Counted from the stretch's first letter, positions 9,920 to 24,931 are shown. The stretch: DNA of 64,000 nucleotides from Lunularia cruciata (GCA_948567375.1 CAOYZS010000001.1:124001-188000); one strand, 5' to 3'. Notes: a model not told the origin generated them from the sequence alone. A program made the numbers and translations.

Positions 9920-11320
9920 CTAGGGCATCTGACCAATCTGTAACAAATTGGTCCGATGTAAACTAACTTCTGTCATGTATTTCCCTAACGCTAAAGCTTC
10001 AACCTGTAAGAGAGTTGAGAAATCACGACAAATAATCTGATGTCTAACTCTGATCAGCATGTAACTAGGGCAATCAATAAACATATGATGCTCATCCTCA
10101 ACTTTGCTCATAGTACACAATTTGCAAAGTCGCATGGAGTGCTCTATCTGCTGCCAACGTCCTTGTTCTACTTCTAGTCTATGAGAACTAGTTCTATATT
10201 GAGCAATAACATGTCTAAGTGAAGTAGAAATCCTAGCCAAGAGATAATCTTGCTCACAATACACCAACATAGGATTTACAAATTGCTGATAGAACACCAT
10301 CTTGGTACCGGGTTGCTGCCATAGGCGAAGTAAGAACTGCTCCTTGATCACTTCTCGTAGTGCAATAGGCTCCAATCTCCAATGTCGCTCAGAAACATTC
10401 CACCTAGTGGCCCATGCAATCAGATCTGTATACCAACCGACAGATAGAGTGGCACAAAAAGCTTGGTAGGGAAGTCTCTCATGCTCCATGGACCTCACCT
10501 TAGTGGCATATGTGATAGCTAAAAACAAAGCTTCAGCCTCAAGAGGTAAAAACCTTGTTTCAGCAAGCAGCAATACATAAGGAGTTTGAGTCCTCACCCC
10601 AAGTTCATCACACAAAAACAATTTCTGAACTTTCTCCACCTTTTGCCACCATGTCTTCTTAGTACCTGGACCCCAAATCTGAGCACCATAGAGAACCACC
10701 GGCTGCACAAGAGATCTGAACAGCACCTTCTTCAACTCCCATGTGGTAAGGTGAGCAAGTCTAGAGCGATTCATGAGTGAATACAAAGCTCTAAAGCCTG
10801 CATTGATTCTCATCTTCACACAAGTAGACCAACTATAGTCATGAGAAAACTCAAGGCCCAAGTACTTGTAAGAAGAAACCTGCTCCAATTGCTGTCCGTC
10901 AAAAAAGAAAGGTGTGACACCTTTAGAACCCACCACAATCACCTTGGACTTGTCAAGGTTCACTTCCATCTTTGTTTCATTGCAAAACAAGAGAAGAGAA
11001 TCCAATAGCTTCTGTAAACTCTGTGGGTTGGTGGAGAGAAGCACTACATCATCTGCATAAAGGAGTGCATGTATCATCAGAGAGCCAATCTGTACACCTG
11101 TAGCTCCAGCTTCCATGAGTAGATTCTCCAGATCATCGATGAAGATTCCAAATAGAGTGGGAGATAGAGAGCAGCCTTGAATCACACCCATTGTGCTAAG
11201 GACATCTTGAGAGCTCAAAGATGAAAGTTTCACAATCACTTTCTCATAGAGTCTAGAGATAGCACCAATCAGATCAGCTGAAACACCAACTAGAGTGAGT
11301 CTCTCACTTAGACATTCAGT
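9920..11320 (-). pseudogene. LINE fragment A2, unit 3
   Basis: Ends at TAG 9920-9922, YADD at 11048-11059. No private change noticed. Confidence 0.88.
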
Positions 11321-11323
11321 TCA

Positions 11324-12607
11324 TCACCACCATTCAGTTGGAGATAGAGAGCAGCCTTGGATCACACCCATTGAGCTAAGGACATCTTGAGAGCTCAAAG
11401 ATGAAAGTTTCACAATCACTTTCCCATAGAGTCTAGAGATAGCACCAATCAGATCAGCTGAAACACCCACTTCAATGAGTCTCTCACTTAGAGATTTCCT
11501 CAGCACCTTATCAAAGGCCTTCCTGAAATCAATAAAGGCAACATAGAGAGATCTCCCAACACCCTTGGATTTCCACCACAAAACATGAAGTACCAATAGG
11601 TGGTCCAAAGTACTAAAGCCTAATCTGAAACCAGCTTGGCACTTAGCTCGAATTTTGTGCTTTTCAGCCCAAGTGCTCAACCTTGACTCCAAAATTCGAC
11701 CATACAACTTGGCAAAGACACTACCAACAAGTATGGTACGGTAATTGGTGACAACATCTCTCTGGCCAGACTTGTGAATAGGAACTACCTTCTTGAAGCA
11801 CCATCTATCCGGAAAGCCACACTTGATTGCCTCATTCAAATGAGAAGTGAGTATTGAAATCAGTTGGCTACCGCCCCACTTCAGAAGTTCAACACATAGT
11901 CCATCAAGGTCTTCAGCCTTACCATTGGCCAACTTCTTCAATTGGTACTTGACATCAGCTTCAGAGATGGTGAGAGCAGATCCAAGGCAAGGTGCCATGC
12001 TTGGAGCATTTGGGAAAAAGTACAAATCCTTCACATAGTCACAAAGCTCATTCAGGTCCAGCGATGGAGATGGAGATCTGATGGTTACCTTCTTCCAGAA
12101 AGCCTTGGGATTGCTCCTCAATTCAGTGCTCAACTCAACTCCTTTGAGTCTTAGAAATGGCCGCGTTTTGCACTTCACCAACTTTCTGTATGAAACAAAG
12201 GCTTGATTTTGTGCAATCTGATCAAGAGATCTATCCATAGCTTTGATCCTTGCCATTTTGCAATCAGCATCATACCACCTATTGCAAGGGAGACCAAGTC
12301 TCTTCCTGTGGGAGCCTCTTGGAAACAAAGAAGTAGATGTAGTAGATTGAAGAAGTTCAATCAATTGATCACTACGTTGTTGAAAATCAGAACTCCACTC
12401 CATAGAACTCAATTTCTCTTGGATAGCTTGTTGGTACAAGTCTCTCTTGTGAAAATCTAGATGAAGTTTGCCTCTAAAAGCATGGTCTATAGGTAATGTG
12501 GTTCTATTGAGGCAAGGAAAAAGGATGGTACAGGATAGAGGTGCATGGTCTGATTCTGGTTGAGGATCTAAAACAGCAAAATTTGAGACAAGATGGATAT
12601 GAAACAA
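11324..12607 (-). pseudogene. LINE fragment A1, unit 3, glycine variant
   Basis: Differs from most units by C instead of T at 11445, giving SADLIGAIS in place of SADLIDAIS. The neighbouring A2 overlap copy always has this C, so transfer from A2 by conversion, or retention of the older state, are both possible. Units 5 and 6 share it. Confidence 0.88.
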
Positions 12608-12692
12608 TGAAATATAAAGCCCGAAAGACCCAAAGAGTCAAAAGGCTGGAAACACAATACAAAACACATGAAATGTGAGCCTAGGCAAGGGC

Positions 12693-13923
12693 CTAGGGCA
12701 TCTGACCAATCTGTAACAAATTGGTACGATGTATACTAACCTCAGTCATGTACTTCCCTAATGCTAAAGCTTCAACCTGTAAGAGAGTTGAGAAATCACT
12801 ACAAGTAATCTGATGTCTAACTCTAATCTGCATGTAACAAGGGCAAACAATCAACACATGATGCTCATCCTCAACTTTGCTCATAATACACAATTTGCAA
12901 AGTCGCATGGAGTGCTCTATCTGTTGCCAACGTCCTTGTTCTACTTCTAGTCTATGAGAACTAGTTTTATATTGAGCAATAACATGTCTAAGTGAAGTAG
13001 AAATCCTAGCCAAGAGATAATCTTGCTCACAATACACCAACATAGGATTTACAAACTGCTGATAGAACACCATCTTGGTACCGGGCTGCTGCCATAGGCG
13101 AAGTAAGAACTGCTCCTTGATCACTTCTCGTAGTGCAATAGGCTCCAACCTCCAATGTCGCTCACAAACATTCCACCTTGTGGCCCATGCAATCAGATCT
13201 GTATACCAACCGACAGATAGAGCGGCACAAAAAGCTTGGTAGGGAAGTCTCTCATGCTCCATGGACCTCACCTTAGTGGCATATGTGATAGCTAAAAACA
13301 AAGCTTCAGCCTCAAGTGGCAAAAACCCGGTTTCAGCAAGCAGCAATACATAAGGAGTTTGAGTCCTCACCCCAAGTTCATCACACAAAAACAATTTCTG
13401 AACTTTCTCCACCTTTTGCCACCATGTCTTCTTAGTACCTGGACCCCAAATCTGAGCACCATAGAGAACCACCGGCTGCACAAGAGATCTGAACAGCACC
13501 TTCTTCAACGCCCATGTGGTAAGGTGAGCAAGTCTAGAGCGGTTCATGAGTGAATACAAAGCTCTAAAGCCTGCATTGATTCTCATCTTCACACAAGTGG
13601 ACCAACTATAGTCATGAGAAAACTCAAGGCCCAAGTACTTTTAAGAAGAAACCTGCTCCAATTGCTGTCCATCAAAAAAGAAAGGTGTGACACCTTTAGA
13701 ACCTACCACAATCACCTTGGACTTGTCAAGGTTCACTTCCATCTTTGTTTCATTGCAAAACAAGAGAAGAGAATCCAACAGCTTCTGTAAACCCTCTGGA
13801 TTGGTGGAGAGAAGCACTACATCATCTGCATAAAGGAGTGCATGTATCATCAAAGAGCCAACCTGTAGCTCCAGCTTCCATGAGTAGACTCTCTAGATCA
13901 TCGATGAAGATTCCGAATAGAGT
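12693..13923 (-). pseudogene. LINE fragment B, unit 4
   Basis: In-frame TAA at 13641-13643, YADD at 13821-13832. No private change noticed. Confidence 0.88.
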
Positions 13924-14027
13924 TGAAACAACAATGAAACAATGAAATATAAAGCCTGAAAGACCCAAAGAGTCAAAAGGCTAGAAACACAATACAAAAC
14001 ACATGAAATGTGAGCCTAGGCAAGGGC

Positions 14028-15428
14028 CTAGGGCATCTGACCAATCTGTAACAAATTGGTCCGATGTAAACTAACTTCTGTCATGTATTTCCCTAACGCT
14101 AAAGCTTCAACCTGTAAGAGAGTTGAGAAATCACGACAAATAATCTGATGTCTAACTCTGATCAGCATGTAACTAGGGCAATCAATAAACATATGATGCT
14201 CATCCTCAACTTTGCTCATAGTACACAATTTGCAAAGTCGCATGGAGTGCTCTATCTGCTGCCAACGTCCTTGTTCTACTTCTAGTCTATGAGAACTAGT
14301 TCTATATTGAGCAATAACATGTCTAAGTGAAGTAGAAATCCTAGCCAAGAGATAATCTTGCTCACAATACACCAACATAGGATTTACAAATTGCTGATAG
14401 AACACCATCTTGGTACCGGGTTGCTGCCATAGGCGAAGTAAGAACTGCTCCTTGATCACTTCTCGTAGTGCAATAGGCTCCAATCTCCAATGTCGCTCAG
14501 AAACATTCCACCTAGTGGCCCATGCAATCAGATCTGTATACCAACCGACAGATAGAGTGGCACAAAAAGCTTGGTAGGGAAGTCTCTCATGCTCCATGGA
14601 CCTCACCTTAGTGGCATATGTGATAGCTAAAAACAAAGCTTCAGCCTCAAGAGGTAAAAACCTTGTTTCAGCAAGCAGCAATACATAAGGAGTTTGAGTC
14701 CTCACCCCAAGTTCATCACACAAAAACAATTTCTGAACTTTCTCCACCTTTTGCCACCATGTCTTCTTAGTACCTGGACCCCAAATCTGAGCACCATAGA
14801 GAACCACCGGCTGCACAAGAGATCTGAACAGCACCTTCTTCAACTCCCATGTGGTAAGGTGAGCAAGTCTAGAGCGATTCATGAGTGAATACAAAGCTCT
14901 AAAGCCTGCATTGATTCTCATCTTCACACAAGTAGACCAACTATAGTCATGAGAAAACTCAAGGCCCAAGTACTTGTAAGAAGAAACCTGCTCCAATTGC
15001 TGTCCGTCAAAAAAGAAAGGTGTGACACCTTTAGAACCCACCACAATCACCTTGGACTTGTCAAGGTTCACTTCCATCTTTGTTTCATTGCAAAACAAGA
15101 GAAGAGAATCCAATAGCTTCTGTAAACTCTGTGGGTTGGTGGAGAGAAGCACTACATCATCTGCATAAAGGAGTGCATGTATCATCAGAGAGCCAATCTG
15201 TACACCTGTAGCTCCAGCTTCCATGAGTAGATTCTCCAGATCATCGATGAAGATTCCAAATAGAGTGGGAGATAGAGAGCAGCCTTGAATCACACCCATT
15301 GTGCTAAGGACATCTTGAGAGCTCAAAGATGAAAGTTTCACAATCACTTTCTCATAGAGTCTAGAGATAGCACCAATCAGATCAGCTGAAACACCAACTA
15401 GAGTGAGTCTCTCACTTAGACATTCAGT
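14028..15428 (-). pseudogene. LINE fragment A2, unit 4
   Basis: Ends at TAG 14028-14030, YADD at 15156-15167. No private change noticed. Confidence 0.88.
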
Positions 15429-15431
15429 TCA

Positions 15432-16715
15432 TCACCACCATTCAGTTGGAGATAGAGAGCAGCCTTGGATCACACCCATTGAGCTAAGGACATCTTGAGA
15501 GCTCAAAGATGAAAGTTTCACAATCACTTTCCCATAGAGTCTAGAGATAGCATCAATCAGATCAGCTGAAACACCCACTTCAATGAGTCTCTCACTTAGA
15601 GATTTCCTCAGCACCTTATCAAAGGCCTTCCTGAAATCAATAAAGGCAACATAGAGAGATCTCCCAACACCCTTGGATTTCCACCACAAAACATGAAGTA
15701 CCAATAGGTGGTCCAAAGTACTAAAGCCTAATCTGAAACCAGCTTGGCACTTAGCTCGAATTTTGTGCTTTTCAGCCCAAGTGCTCAACCTTGACTCCAA
15801 AATTCGACCATACAACTTGGCAAAGACACTACCAACAAGTATGGTACGGTAATTGGTGACAACATCTCTCTGGCCAGACTTGTGAATAGGAACTACCTTC
15901 TTGAAGCACCATCTATCCGGAAAGCCACACTTGATTGCCTCATTCAAATGAGAAGTGAGTATTGAAATCAGTTGGCTACCGCCCCACTTCAGAAGTTCAA
16001 CACATAGTCCATCAAGGTCTTCAGCCTTACCATTGGCCAACTTCTTCAATTGGTACTTGACATCAGCTTCAGAGATGGTGAGAGCAGATCCAAGGCAAGG
16101 TGCCATGCTTGGAGCATTTGGGAAAAAGTACAAATCCTTCACATAGTCACAAAGCTCATTCAGGTCCAGCGATGGAGATGGAGATCTGATGGTTACCTTC
16201 TTCCAGAAAGCCTTGGGATTGCTCCTCAATTCAGTGCTCAACTCAACTCCTTTGAGTCTTAGAAATGGCCGCGTTTTGCACTTCACCAACTTTCTGTATG
16301 AAACAAAGGCTTGATTTTGTGCAATCTGATCAAGAGATCTATCCATAGCTTTGATCCTTGCCATTTTGCAATCAGCATCATACCACCTATTGCAAGGGAG
16401 ACCAAGTCTCTTCCTGTGGGAGCCTCTTGGAAACAAAGAAGTAGATGTAGTAGATTGAAGAAGTTCAATCAATTGATCACTACGTTGTTGAAAATCAGAA
16501 CTCCACTCCATAGAACTCAATTTCTCTTGGATAGCTTGTTGGTACAAGTCTCTCTTGTGAAAATCTAGATGAAGTTTGCCTCTAAAAGCATGGTCTATAG
16601 GTAATGTGGTTCTATTGAGGCAAGGAAAAAGGATGGTACAGGATAGAGGTGCATGGTCTGATTCTGGTTGAGGATCTAAAACAGCAAAATTTGAGACAAG
16701 ATGGATATGAAACAA
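15432..16715 (-). pseudogene. LINE fragment A1, unit 4
   Basis: Common aspartate form (T at 15553), flanked by units 3 and 5 that both have the glycine form. Confidence 0.88.
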
Positions 16716-16800
16716 TGAAATATAAAGCCCGAAAGACCCAAAGAGTCAAAAGGCTGGAAACACAATACAAAACACATGAAATGTGAGCCTAGGCAAGGGC

Positions 16801-18031
16801 CTAGGGCATCTGACCAATCTGTAACAAATTGGTACGATGTATACTAACCTCAGTCATGTACTTCCCTAATGCTAAAGCTTCAACCTGTAAGAGAGTTGAG
16901 AAATCACTACAAGTAATCTGATGTCTAACTCTAATCTGCATGTAACAAGGGCAAACAATCAACACATGATGCTCATCCTCAACTTTGCTCATAATACACA
17001 ATTTGCAAAGTCGCATGGAGTGCTCTATCTGTTGCCAACGTCCTTGTTCTACTTCTAGTCTATGAGAACTAGTTTTATATTGAGCAATAACATGTCTAAG
17101 TGAAGTAGAAATCCTAGCCAAGAGATAATCTTGCTCACAATACACCAACATAGGATTTACAAACTGCTGATAGAACACCATCTTGGTACCGGGCTGCTGC
17201 CATAGGCGAAGTAAGAACTGCTCCTTGATCACTTCTCGTAGTGCAATAGGCTCCAACCTCCAATGTCGCTCACAAACATTCCACCTTGTGGCCCATGCAA
17301 TCAGATCTGTATACCAACCGACAGATAGAGCGGCACAAAAAGCTTGGTAGGGAAGTCTCTCATGCTCCATGGACCTCACCTTAGTGGCATATGTGATAGC
17401 TAAAAACAAAGCTTCAGCCTCAAGTGGCAAAAACCCGGTTTCAGCAAGCAGCAATACATAAGGAGTTTGAGTCCTCACCCCAAGTTCATCACACAAAAAC
17501 AATTTCTGAACTTTCTCCACCTTTTGCCACCATGTCTTCTTAGTACCTGGACCCCAAATCTGAGCACCATAGAGAACCACCGGCTGCACAAGAGATCTGA
17601 ACAGCACCTTCTTCAACGCCCATGTGGTAAGGTGAGCAAGTCTAGAGCGGTTCATGAGTGAATACAAAGCTCTAAAGCCTGCATTGATTCTCATCTTCAC
17701 ACAAGTGGACCAACTATAGTCATGAGAAAACTCAAGGCCCAAGTACTTTTAAGAAGAAACCTGCTCCAATTGCTGTCCATCAAAAAAGAAAGGTGTGACA
17801 CCTTTAGAACCTACCACAATCACCTTGGACTTGTCAAGGTTCACTTCCATCTTTGTTTCATTGCAAAACAAGAGAAGAGAATCCAACAGCTTCTGTAAAC
17901 CCTCTGGATTGGTGGAGAGAAGCACTACATCATCTGCATAAAGGAGTGCATGTATCATCAAAGAGCCAACCTGTAGCTCCAGCTTCCATGAGTAGACTCT
18001 CTAGATCATCGATGAAGATTCCGAATAGAGT
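16801..18031 (-). pseudogene. LINE fragment B, unit 5
   Basis: In-frame TAA at 17749-17751, YADD at 17929-17940. No private change noticed. Confidence 0.88.
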
Positions 18032-18135
18032 TGAAACAACAATGAAACAATGAAATATAAAGCCTGAAAGACCCAAAGAGTCAAAAGGCTAGAAACACAA
18101 TACAAAACACATGAAATGTGAGCCTAGGCAAGGGC

Positions 18136-19536
18136 CTAGGGCATCTGACCAATCTGTAACAAATTGGTCCGATGTAAACTAACTTCTGTCATGTATTTCC
18201 CTAACGCTAAAGCTTCAACCTGTAAGAGAGTTGAGAAATCACGACAAATAATCTGATGTCTAACTCTGATCAGCATGTAACTAGGGCAATCAATAAACAT
18301 ATGATGCTCATCCTCAACTTTGCTCATAGTACACAATTTGCAAAGTCGCATGGAGTGCTCTATCTGCTGCCAACGTCCTTGTTCTACTTCTAGTCTATGA
18401 GAACTAGTTCTATATTGAGCAATAACATGTCTAAGTGAAGTAGAAATCCTAGCCAAGAGATAATCTTGCTCACAATACACCAACATAGGATTTACAAATT
18501 GCTGATAGAACACCATCTTGGTACCGGGTTGCTGCCATAGGCGAAGTAAGAACTGCTCCTTGATCACTTCTCGTAGTGCAATAGGCTCCAATCTCCAATG
18601 TCGCTCAGAAACATTCCACCTAGTGGCCCATGCAATCAGATCTGTATACCAACCGACAGATAGAGTGGCACAAAAAGCTTGGTAGGGAAGTCTCTCATGC
18701 TCCATGGACCTCACCTTAGTGGCATATGTGATAGCTAAAAACAAAGCTTCAGCCTCAAGAGGTAAAAACCTTGTTTCAGCAAGCAGCAATACATAAGGAG
18801 TTTGAGTCCTCACCCCAAGTTCATCACACAAAAACAATTTCTGAACTTTCTCCACCTTTTGCCACCATGTCTTCTTAGTACCTGGACCCCAAATCTGAGC
18901 ACCATAGAGAACCACCGGCTGCACAAGAGATCTGAACAGCACCTTCTTCAACTCCCATGTGGTAAGGTGAGCAAGTCTAGAGCGATTCATGAGTGAATAC
19001 AAAGCTCTAAAGCCTGCATTGATTCTCATCTTCACACAAGTAGACCAACTATAGTCATGAGAAAACTCAAGGCCCAAGTACTTGTAAGAAGAAACCTGCT
19101 CCAATTGCTGTCCGTCAAAAAAGAAAGGTGTGACACCTTTAGAACCCACCACAATCACCTTGGACTTGTCAAGGTTCACTTCCATCTTTGTTTCATTGCA
19201 AAACAAGAGAAGAGAATCCAATAGCTTCTGTAAACTCTGTGGGTTGGTGGAGAGAAGCACTACATCATCTGCATAAAGGAGTGCATGTATCATCAGAGAG
19301 CCAATCTGTACACCTGTAGCTCCAGCTTCCATGAGTAGATTCTCCAGATCATCGATGAAGATTCCAAATAGAGTGGGAGATAGAGAGCAGCCTTGAATCA
19401 CACCCATTGTGCTAAGGACATCTTGAGAGCTCAAAGATGAAAGTTTCACAATCACTTTCTCATAGAGTCTAGAGATAGCACCAATCAGATCAGCTGAAAC
19501 ACCAACTAGAGTGAGTCTCTCACTTAGACATTCAGT
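18136..19536 (-). pseudogene. LINE fragment A2, unit 5
   Basis: Ends at TAG 18136-18138, YADD at 19264-19275. No private change noticed. Confidence 0.88.
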
Positions 19537-19539
19537 TCA

Positions 19540-20823
19540 TCACCACCATTCAGTTGGAGATAGAGAGCAGCCTTGGATCACACCCATTGAGCTAAGGACA
19601 TCTTGAGAGCTCAAAGATGAAAGTTTCACAATCACTTTCCCATAGAGTCTAGAGATAGCACCAATCAGATCAGCTGAAACACCCACTTCAATGAGTCTCT
19701 CACTTAGAGATTTCCTCAGCACCTTATCAAAGGCCTTCCTGAAATCAATAAAGGCAACATAGAGAGATCTCCCAACACCCTTGGATTTCCACCACAAAAC
19801 ATGAAGTACCAATAGGTGGTCCAAAGTACTAAAGCCTAATCTGAAACCAGCTTGGCACTTAGCTCGAATTTTGTGCTTTTCAGCCCAAGTGCTCAACCTT
19901 GACTCCAAAATTCGACCATACAACTTGGCAAAGACACTACCAACAAGTATGGTACGGTAATTGGTGACAACATCTCTCTGGCCAGACTTGTGAATAGGAA
20001 CTACCTTCTTGAAGCACCATCTATCCGGAAAGCCACACTTGATTGCCTCATTCAAATGAGAAGTGAGTATTGAAATCAGTTGGCTACCGCCCCACTTCAG
20101 AAGTTCAACACATAGTCCATCAAGGTCTTCAGCCTTACCATTGGCCAACTTCTTCAATTGGTACTTGACATCAGCTTCAGAGATGGTGAGAGCAGATCCA
20201 AGGCAAGGTGCCATGCTTGGAGCATTTGGGAAAAAGTACAAATCCTTCACATAGTCACAAAGCTCATTCAGGTCCAGCGATGGAGATGGAGATCTGATGG
20301 TTACCTTCTTCCAGAAAGCCTTGGGATTGCTCCTCAATTCAGTGCTCAACTCAACTCCTTTGAGTCTTAGAAATGGCCGCGTTTTGCACTTCACCAACTT
20401 TCTGTATGAAACAAAGGCTTGATTTTGTGCAATCTGATCAAGAGATCTATCCATAGCTTTGATCCTTGCCATTTTGCAATCAGCATCATACCACCTATTG
20501 CAAGGGAGACCAAGTCTCTTCCTGTGGGAGCCTCTTGGAAACAAAGAAGTAGATGTAGTAGATTGAAGAAGTTCAATCAATTGATCACTACGTTGTTGAA
20601 AATCAGAACTCCACTCCATAGAACTCAATTTCTCTTGGATAGCTTGTTGGTACAAGTCTCTCTTGTGAAAATCTAGATGAAGTTTGCCTCTAAAAGCATG
20701 GTCTATAGGTAATGTGGTTCTATTGAGGCAAGGAAAAAGGATGGTACAGGATAGAGGTGCATGGTCTGATTCTGGTTGAGGATCTAAAACAGCAAAATTT
20801 GAGACAAGATGGATATGAAACAA
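19540..20823 (-). pseudogene. LINE fragment A1, unit 5, glycine variant
   Basis: C at 19661 gives SADLIGAIS, as in units 3 and 6. Confidence 0.88.
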
Positions 20824-20908
20824 TGAAATATAAAGCCCGAAAGACCCAAAGAGTCAAAAGGCTGGAAACACAATACAAAACACATGAAATGTGAGCCTAG
20901 GCAAGGGC

Positions 20909-22139
20909 CTAGGGCATCTGACCAATCTGTAACAAATTGGTACGATGTATACTAACCTCAGTCATGTACTTCCCTAATGCTAAAGCTTCAACCTGTAAGA
21001 GAGTTGAGAAATCACTACAAGTAATCTGATGTCTAACTCTAATCTGCATGTAACAAGGGCAAACAATCAACACATGATGCTCATCCTCAACTTTGCTCAT
21101 AATACACAATTTGCAAAGTCGCATGGAGTGCTCTATCTGTTGCCAACGTCCTTGTTCTACTTCTAGTCTATGAGAACTAGTTTTATATTGAGCAATAACA
21201 TGTCTAAGTGAAGTAGAAATCCTAGCCAAGAGATAATCTTGCTCACAATACACCAACATAGGATTTACAAACTGCTGATAGAACACCATCTTGGTACCGG
21301 GCTGCTGCCATAGGCGAAGTAAGAACTGCTCCTTGATCACTTCTCGTAGTGCAATAGGCTCCAACCTCCAATGTCGCTCACAAACATTCCACCTTGTGGC
21401 CCATGCAATCAGATCTGTATACCAACCGACAGATAGAGCGGCACAAAAAGCTTGGTAGGGAAGTCTCTCATGCTCCATGGACCTCACCTTAGTGGCATAT
21501 GTGATAGCTAAAAACAAAGCTTCAGCCTCAAGTGGCAAAAACCCGGTTTCAGCAAGCAGCAATACATAAGGAGTTTGAGTCCTCACCCCAAGTTCATCAC
21601 ACAAAAACAATTTCTGAACTTTCTCCACCTTTTGCCACCATGTCTTCTTAGTACCTGGACCCCAAATCTGAGCACCATAGAGAACCACCGGCTGCACAAG
21701 AGATCTGAACAGCACCTTCTTCAACGCCCATGTGGTAAGGTGAGCAAGTCTAGAGCGGTTCATGAGTGAATACAAAGCTCTAAAGCCTGCATTGATTCTC
21801 ATCTTCACACAAGTGGACCAACTATAGTCATGAGAAAACTCAAGGCCCAAGTACTTTTAAGAAGAAACCTGCTCCAATTGCTGTCCATCAAAAAAGAAAG
21901 GTGTGACACCTTTAGAACCTACCACAATCACCTTGGACTTGTCAAGGTTCACTTCCATCTTTGTTTCATTGCAAAACAAGAGAAGAGAATCCAACAGCTT
22001 CTGTAAACCCTCTGGATTGGTGGAGAGAAGCACTACATCATCTGCATAAAGGAGTGCATGTATCATCAAAGAGCCAACCTGTAGCTCCAGCTTCCATGAG
22101 TAGACTCTCTAGATCATCGATGAAGATTCCGAATAGAGT
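20909..22139 (-). pseudogene. LINE fragment B, unit 6
   Basis: In-frame TAA at 21857-21859, YADD at 22037-22048. No private change noticed. Confidence 0.88.
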
Positions 22140-22243
22140 TGAAACAACAATGAAACAATGAAATATAAAGCCTGAAAGACCCAAAGAGTCAAAAGGCTAG
22201 AAACACAATACAAAACACATGAAATGTGAGCCTAGGCAAGGGC

Positions 22244-23644
22244 CTAGGGCATCTGACCAATCTGTAACAAATTGGTCCGATGTAAACTAACTTCTGTCAT
22301 GTATTTCCCTAACGCTAAAGCTTCAACCTGTAAGAGAGTTGAGAAATCACGACAAATAATCTGATGTCTAACTCTGATCAGCATGTAACTAGGGCAATCA
22401 ATAAACATATGATGCTCATCCTCAACTTTGCTCATAGTACACAATTTGCAAAGTCGCATGGAGTGCTCTATCTGCTGCCAACGTCCTTGTTCTACTTCTA
22501 GTCTATGAGAACTAGTTCTATATTGAGCAATAACATGTCTAAGTGAAGTAGAAATCCTAGCCAAGAGATAATCTTGCTCACAATACACCAACATAGGATT
22601 TACAAATTGCTGATAGAACACCATCTTGGTACCGGGTTGCTGCCATAGGCGAAGTAAGAACTGCTCCTTGATCACTTCTCGTAGTGCAATAGGCTCCAAT
22701 CTCCAATGTCGCTCAGAAACATTCCACCTAGTGGCCCATGCAATCAGATCTGTATACCAACCGACAGATAGAGTGGCACAAAAAGCTTGGTAGGGAAGTC
22801 TCTCATGCTCCATGGACCTCACCTTAGTGGCATATGTGATAGCTAAAAACAAAGCTTCAGCCTCAAGAGGTAAAAACCTTGTTTCAGCAAGCAGCAATAC
22901 ATAAGGAGTTTGAGTCCTCACCCCAAGTTCATCACACAAAAACAATTTTTGAACTTTCTCCACCTTTTGCCACCATGTCTTCTTAGTACCTGGACCCCAA
23001 ATCTGAGCACCATAGAGAACCACCGGCTGCACAAGAGATCTGAACAGCACCTTCTTCAACTCCCATGTGGTAAGGTGAGCAAGTCTAGAGCGATTCATGA
23101 GTGAATACAAAGCTCTAAAGCCTGCATTGATTCTCATCTTCACACAAGTAGACCAACTATAGTCATGAGAAAACTCAAGGCCCAAGTACTTGTAAGAAGA
23201 AACCTGCTCCAATTGCTGTCCGTCAAAAAAGAAAGGTGTGACACCTTTAGAACCCACCACAATCACCTTGGACTTGTCAAGGTTCACTTCCATCTTTGTT
23301 TCATTGCAAAACAAGAGAAGAGAATCCAATAGCTTCTGTAAACTCTGTGGGTTGGTGGAGAGAAGCACTACATCATCTGCATAAAGGAGTGCATGTATCA
23401 TCAGAGAGCCAATCTGTACACCTGTAGCTCCAGCTTCCATGAGTAGATTCTCCAGATCATCGATGAAGATTCCAAATAGAGTGGGAGATAGAGAGCAGCC
23501 TTGAATCACACCCATTGTGCTAAGGACATCTTGAGAGCTCAAAGATGAAAGTTTCACAATCACTTTCTCATAGAGTCTAGAGATAGCACCAATCAGATCA
23601 GCTGAAACACCAACTAGAGTGAGTCTCTCACTTAGACATTCAGT
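22244..23644 (-). pseudogene. LINE fragment A2, unit 6, synonymous variant
   Basis: T instead of C at 22949 changes a glutamine codon from CAG to CAA (VQKLF). Units 13 and 15 share it. Ends at TAG 22244-22246. Confidence 0.88.
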
Positions 23645-23647
23645 TCA

Positions 23648-24931
23648 TCACCACCATTCAGTTGGAGATAGAGAGCAGCCTTGGATCACACCCATTGAGC
23701 TAAGGACATCTTGAGAGCTCAAAGATGAAAGTTTCACAATCACTTTCCCATAGAGTCTAGAGATAGCACCAATCAGATCAGCTGAAACACCCACTTCAAT
23801 GAGTCTCTCACTTAGAGATTTCCTCAGCACCTTATCAAAGGCCTTCCTGAAATCAATAAAGGCAACATAGAGAGATCTCCCAACACCCTTGGATTTCCAC
23901 CACAAAACATGAAGTACCAATAGGTGGTCCAAAGTACTAAAGCCTAATCTGAAACCAGCTTGGCACTTAGCTCGAATTTTGTGCTTTTCAGCCCAAGTGC
24001 TCAACCTTGACTCCAAAATTCGACCATACAACTTGGCAAAGACACTACCAACAAGTATGGTACGGTAATTGGTGACAACATCTCTCTGGCCAGACTTGTG
24101 AATAGGAACTACCTTCTTGAAGCACCATCTATCCGGAAAGCCACACTTGATTGCCTCATTCAAATGAGAAGTGAGTATTGAAATCAGTTGGCTACCGCCC
24201 CACTTCAGAAGTTCAACACATAGTCCATCAAGGTCTTCAGCCTTACCATTGGCCAACTTCTTCAATTGGTACTTGACATCAGCTTCAGAGATGGTGAGAG
24301 CAGATCCAAGGCAAGGTGCCATGCTTGGAGCATTTGGGAAAAAGTACAAATCCTTCACATAGTCACAAAGCTCATTCAGGTCCAGCGATGGAGATGGAGA
24401 TCTGATGGTTACCTTCTTCCAGAAAGCCTTGGGATTGCTCCTCAATTCAGTGCTCAACTCAACTCCTTTGAGTCTTAGAAATGGCCGCGTTTTGCACTTC
24501 ACCAACTTTCTGTATGAAACAAAGGCTTGATTTTGTGCAATCTGATCAAGAGATCTATCCATAGCTTTGATCCTTGCCATTTTGCAATCAGCATCATACC
24601 ACCTATTGCAAGGGAGACCAAGTCTCTTCCTGTGGGAGCCTCTTGGAAACAAAGAAGTAGATGTAGTAGATTGAAGAAGTTCAATCAATTGATCACTACG
24701 TTGTTGAAAATCAGAACTCCACTCCATAGAACTCAATTTCTCTTGGATAGCTTGTTGGTACAAGTCTCTCTTGTGAAAATCTAGATGAAGTTTGCCTCTA
24801 AAAGCATGGTCTATAGGTAATGTGGTTCTATTGAGGCAAGGAAAAAGGATGGTACAGGATAGAGGTGCATGGTCTGATTCTGGTTGAGGATCTAAAACAG
24901 CAAAATTTGAGACAAGATGGATATGAAACAA
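23648..24931 (-). pseudogene. LINE fragment A1, unit 6, glycine variant
   Basis: C at 23769 gives SADLIGAIS, as in units 3 and 5. Unit 6 thus combines this variant with the A2 variant at 22949. Confidence 0.88.
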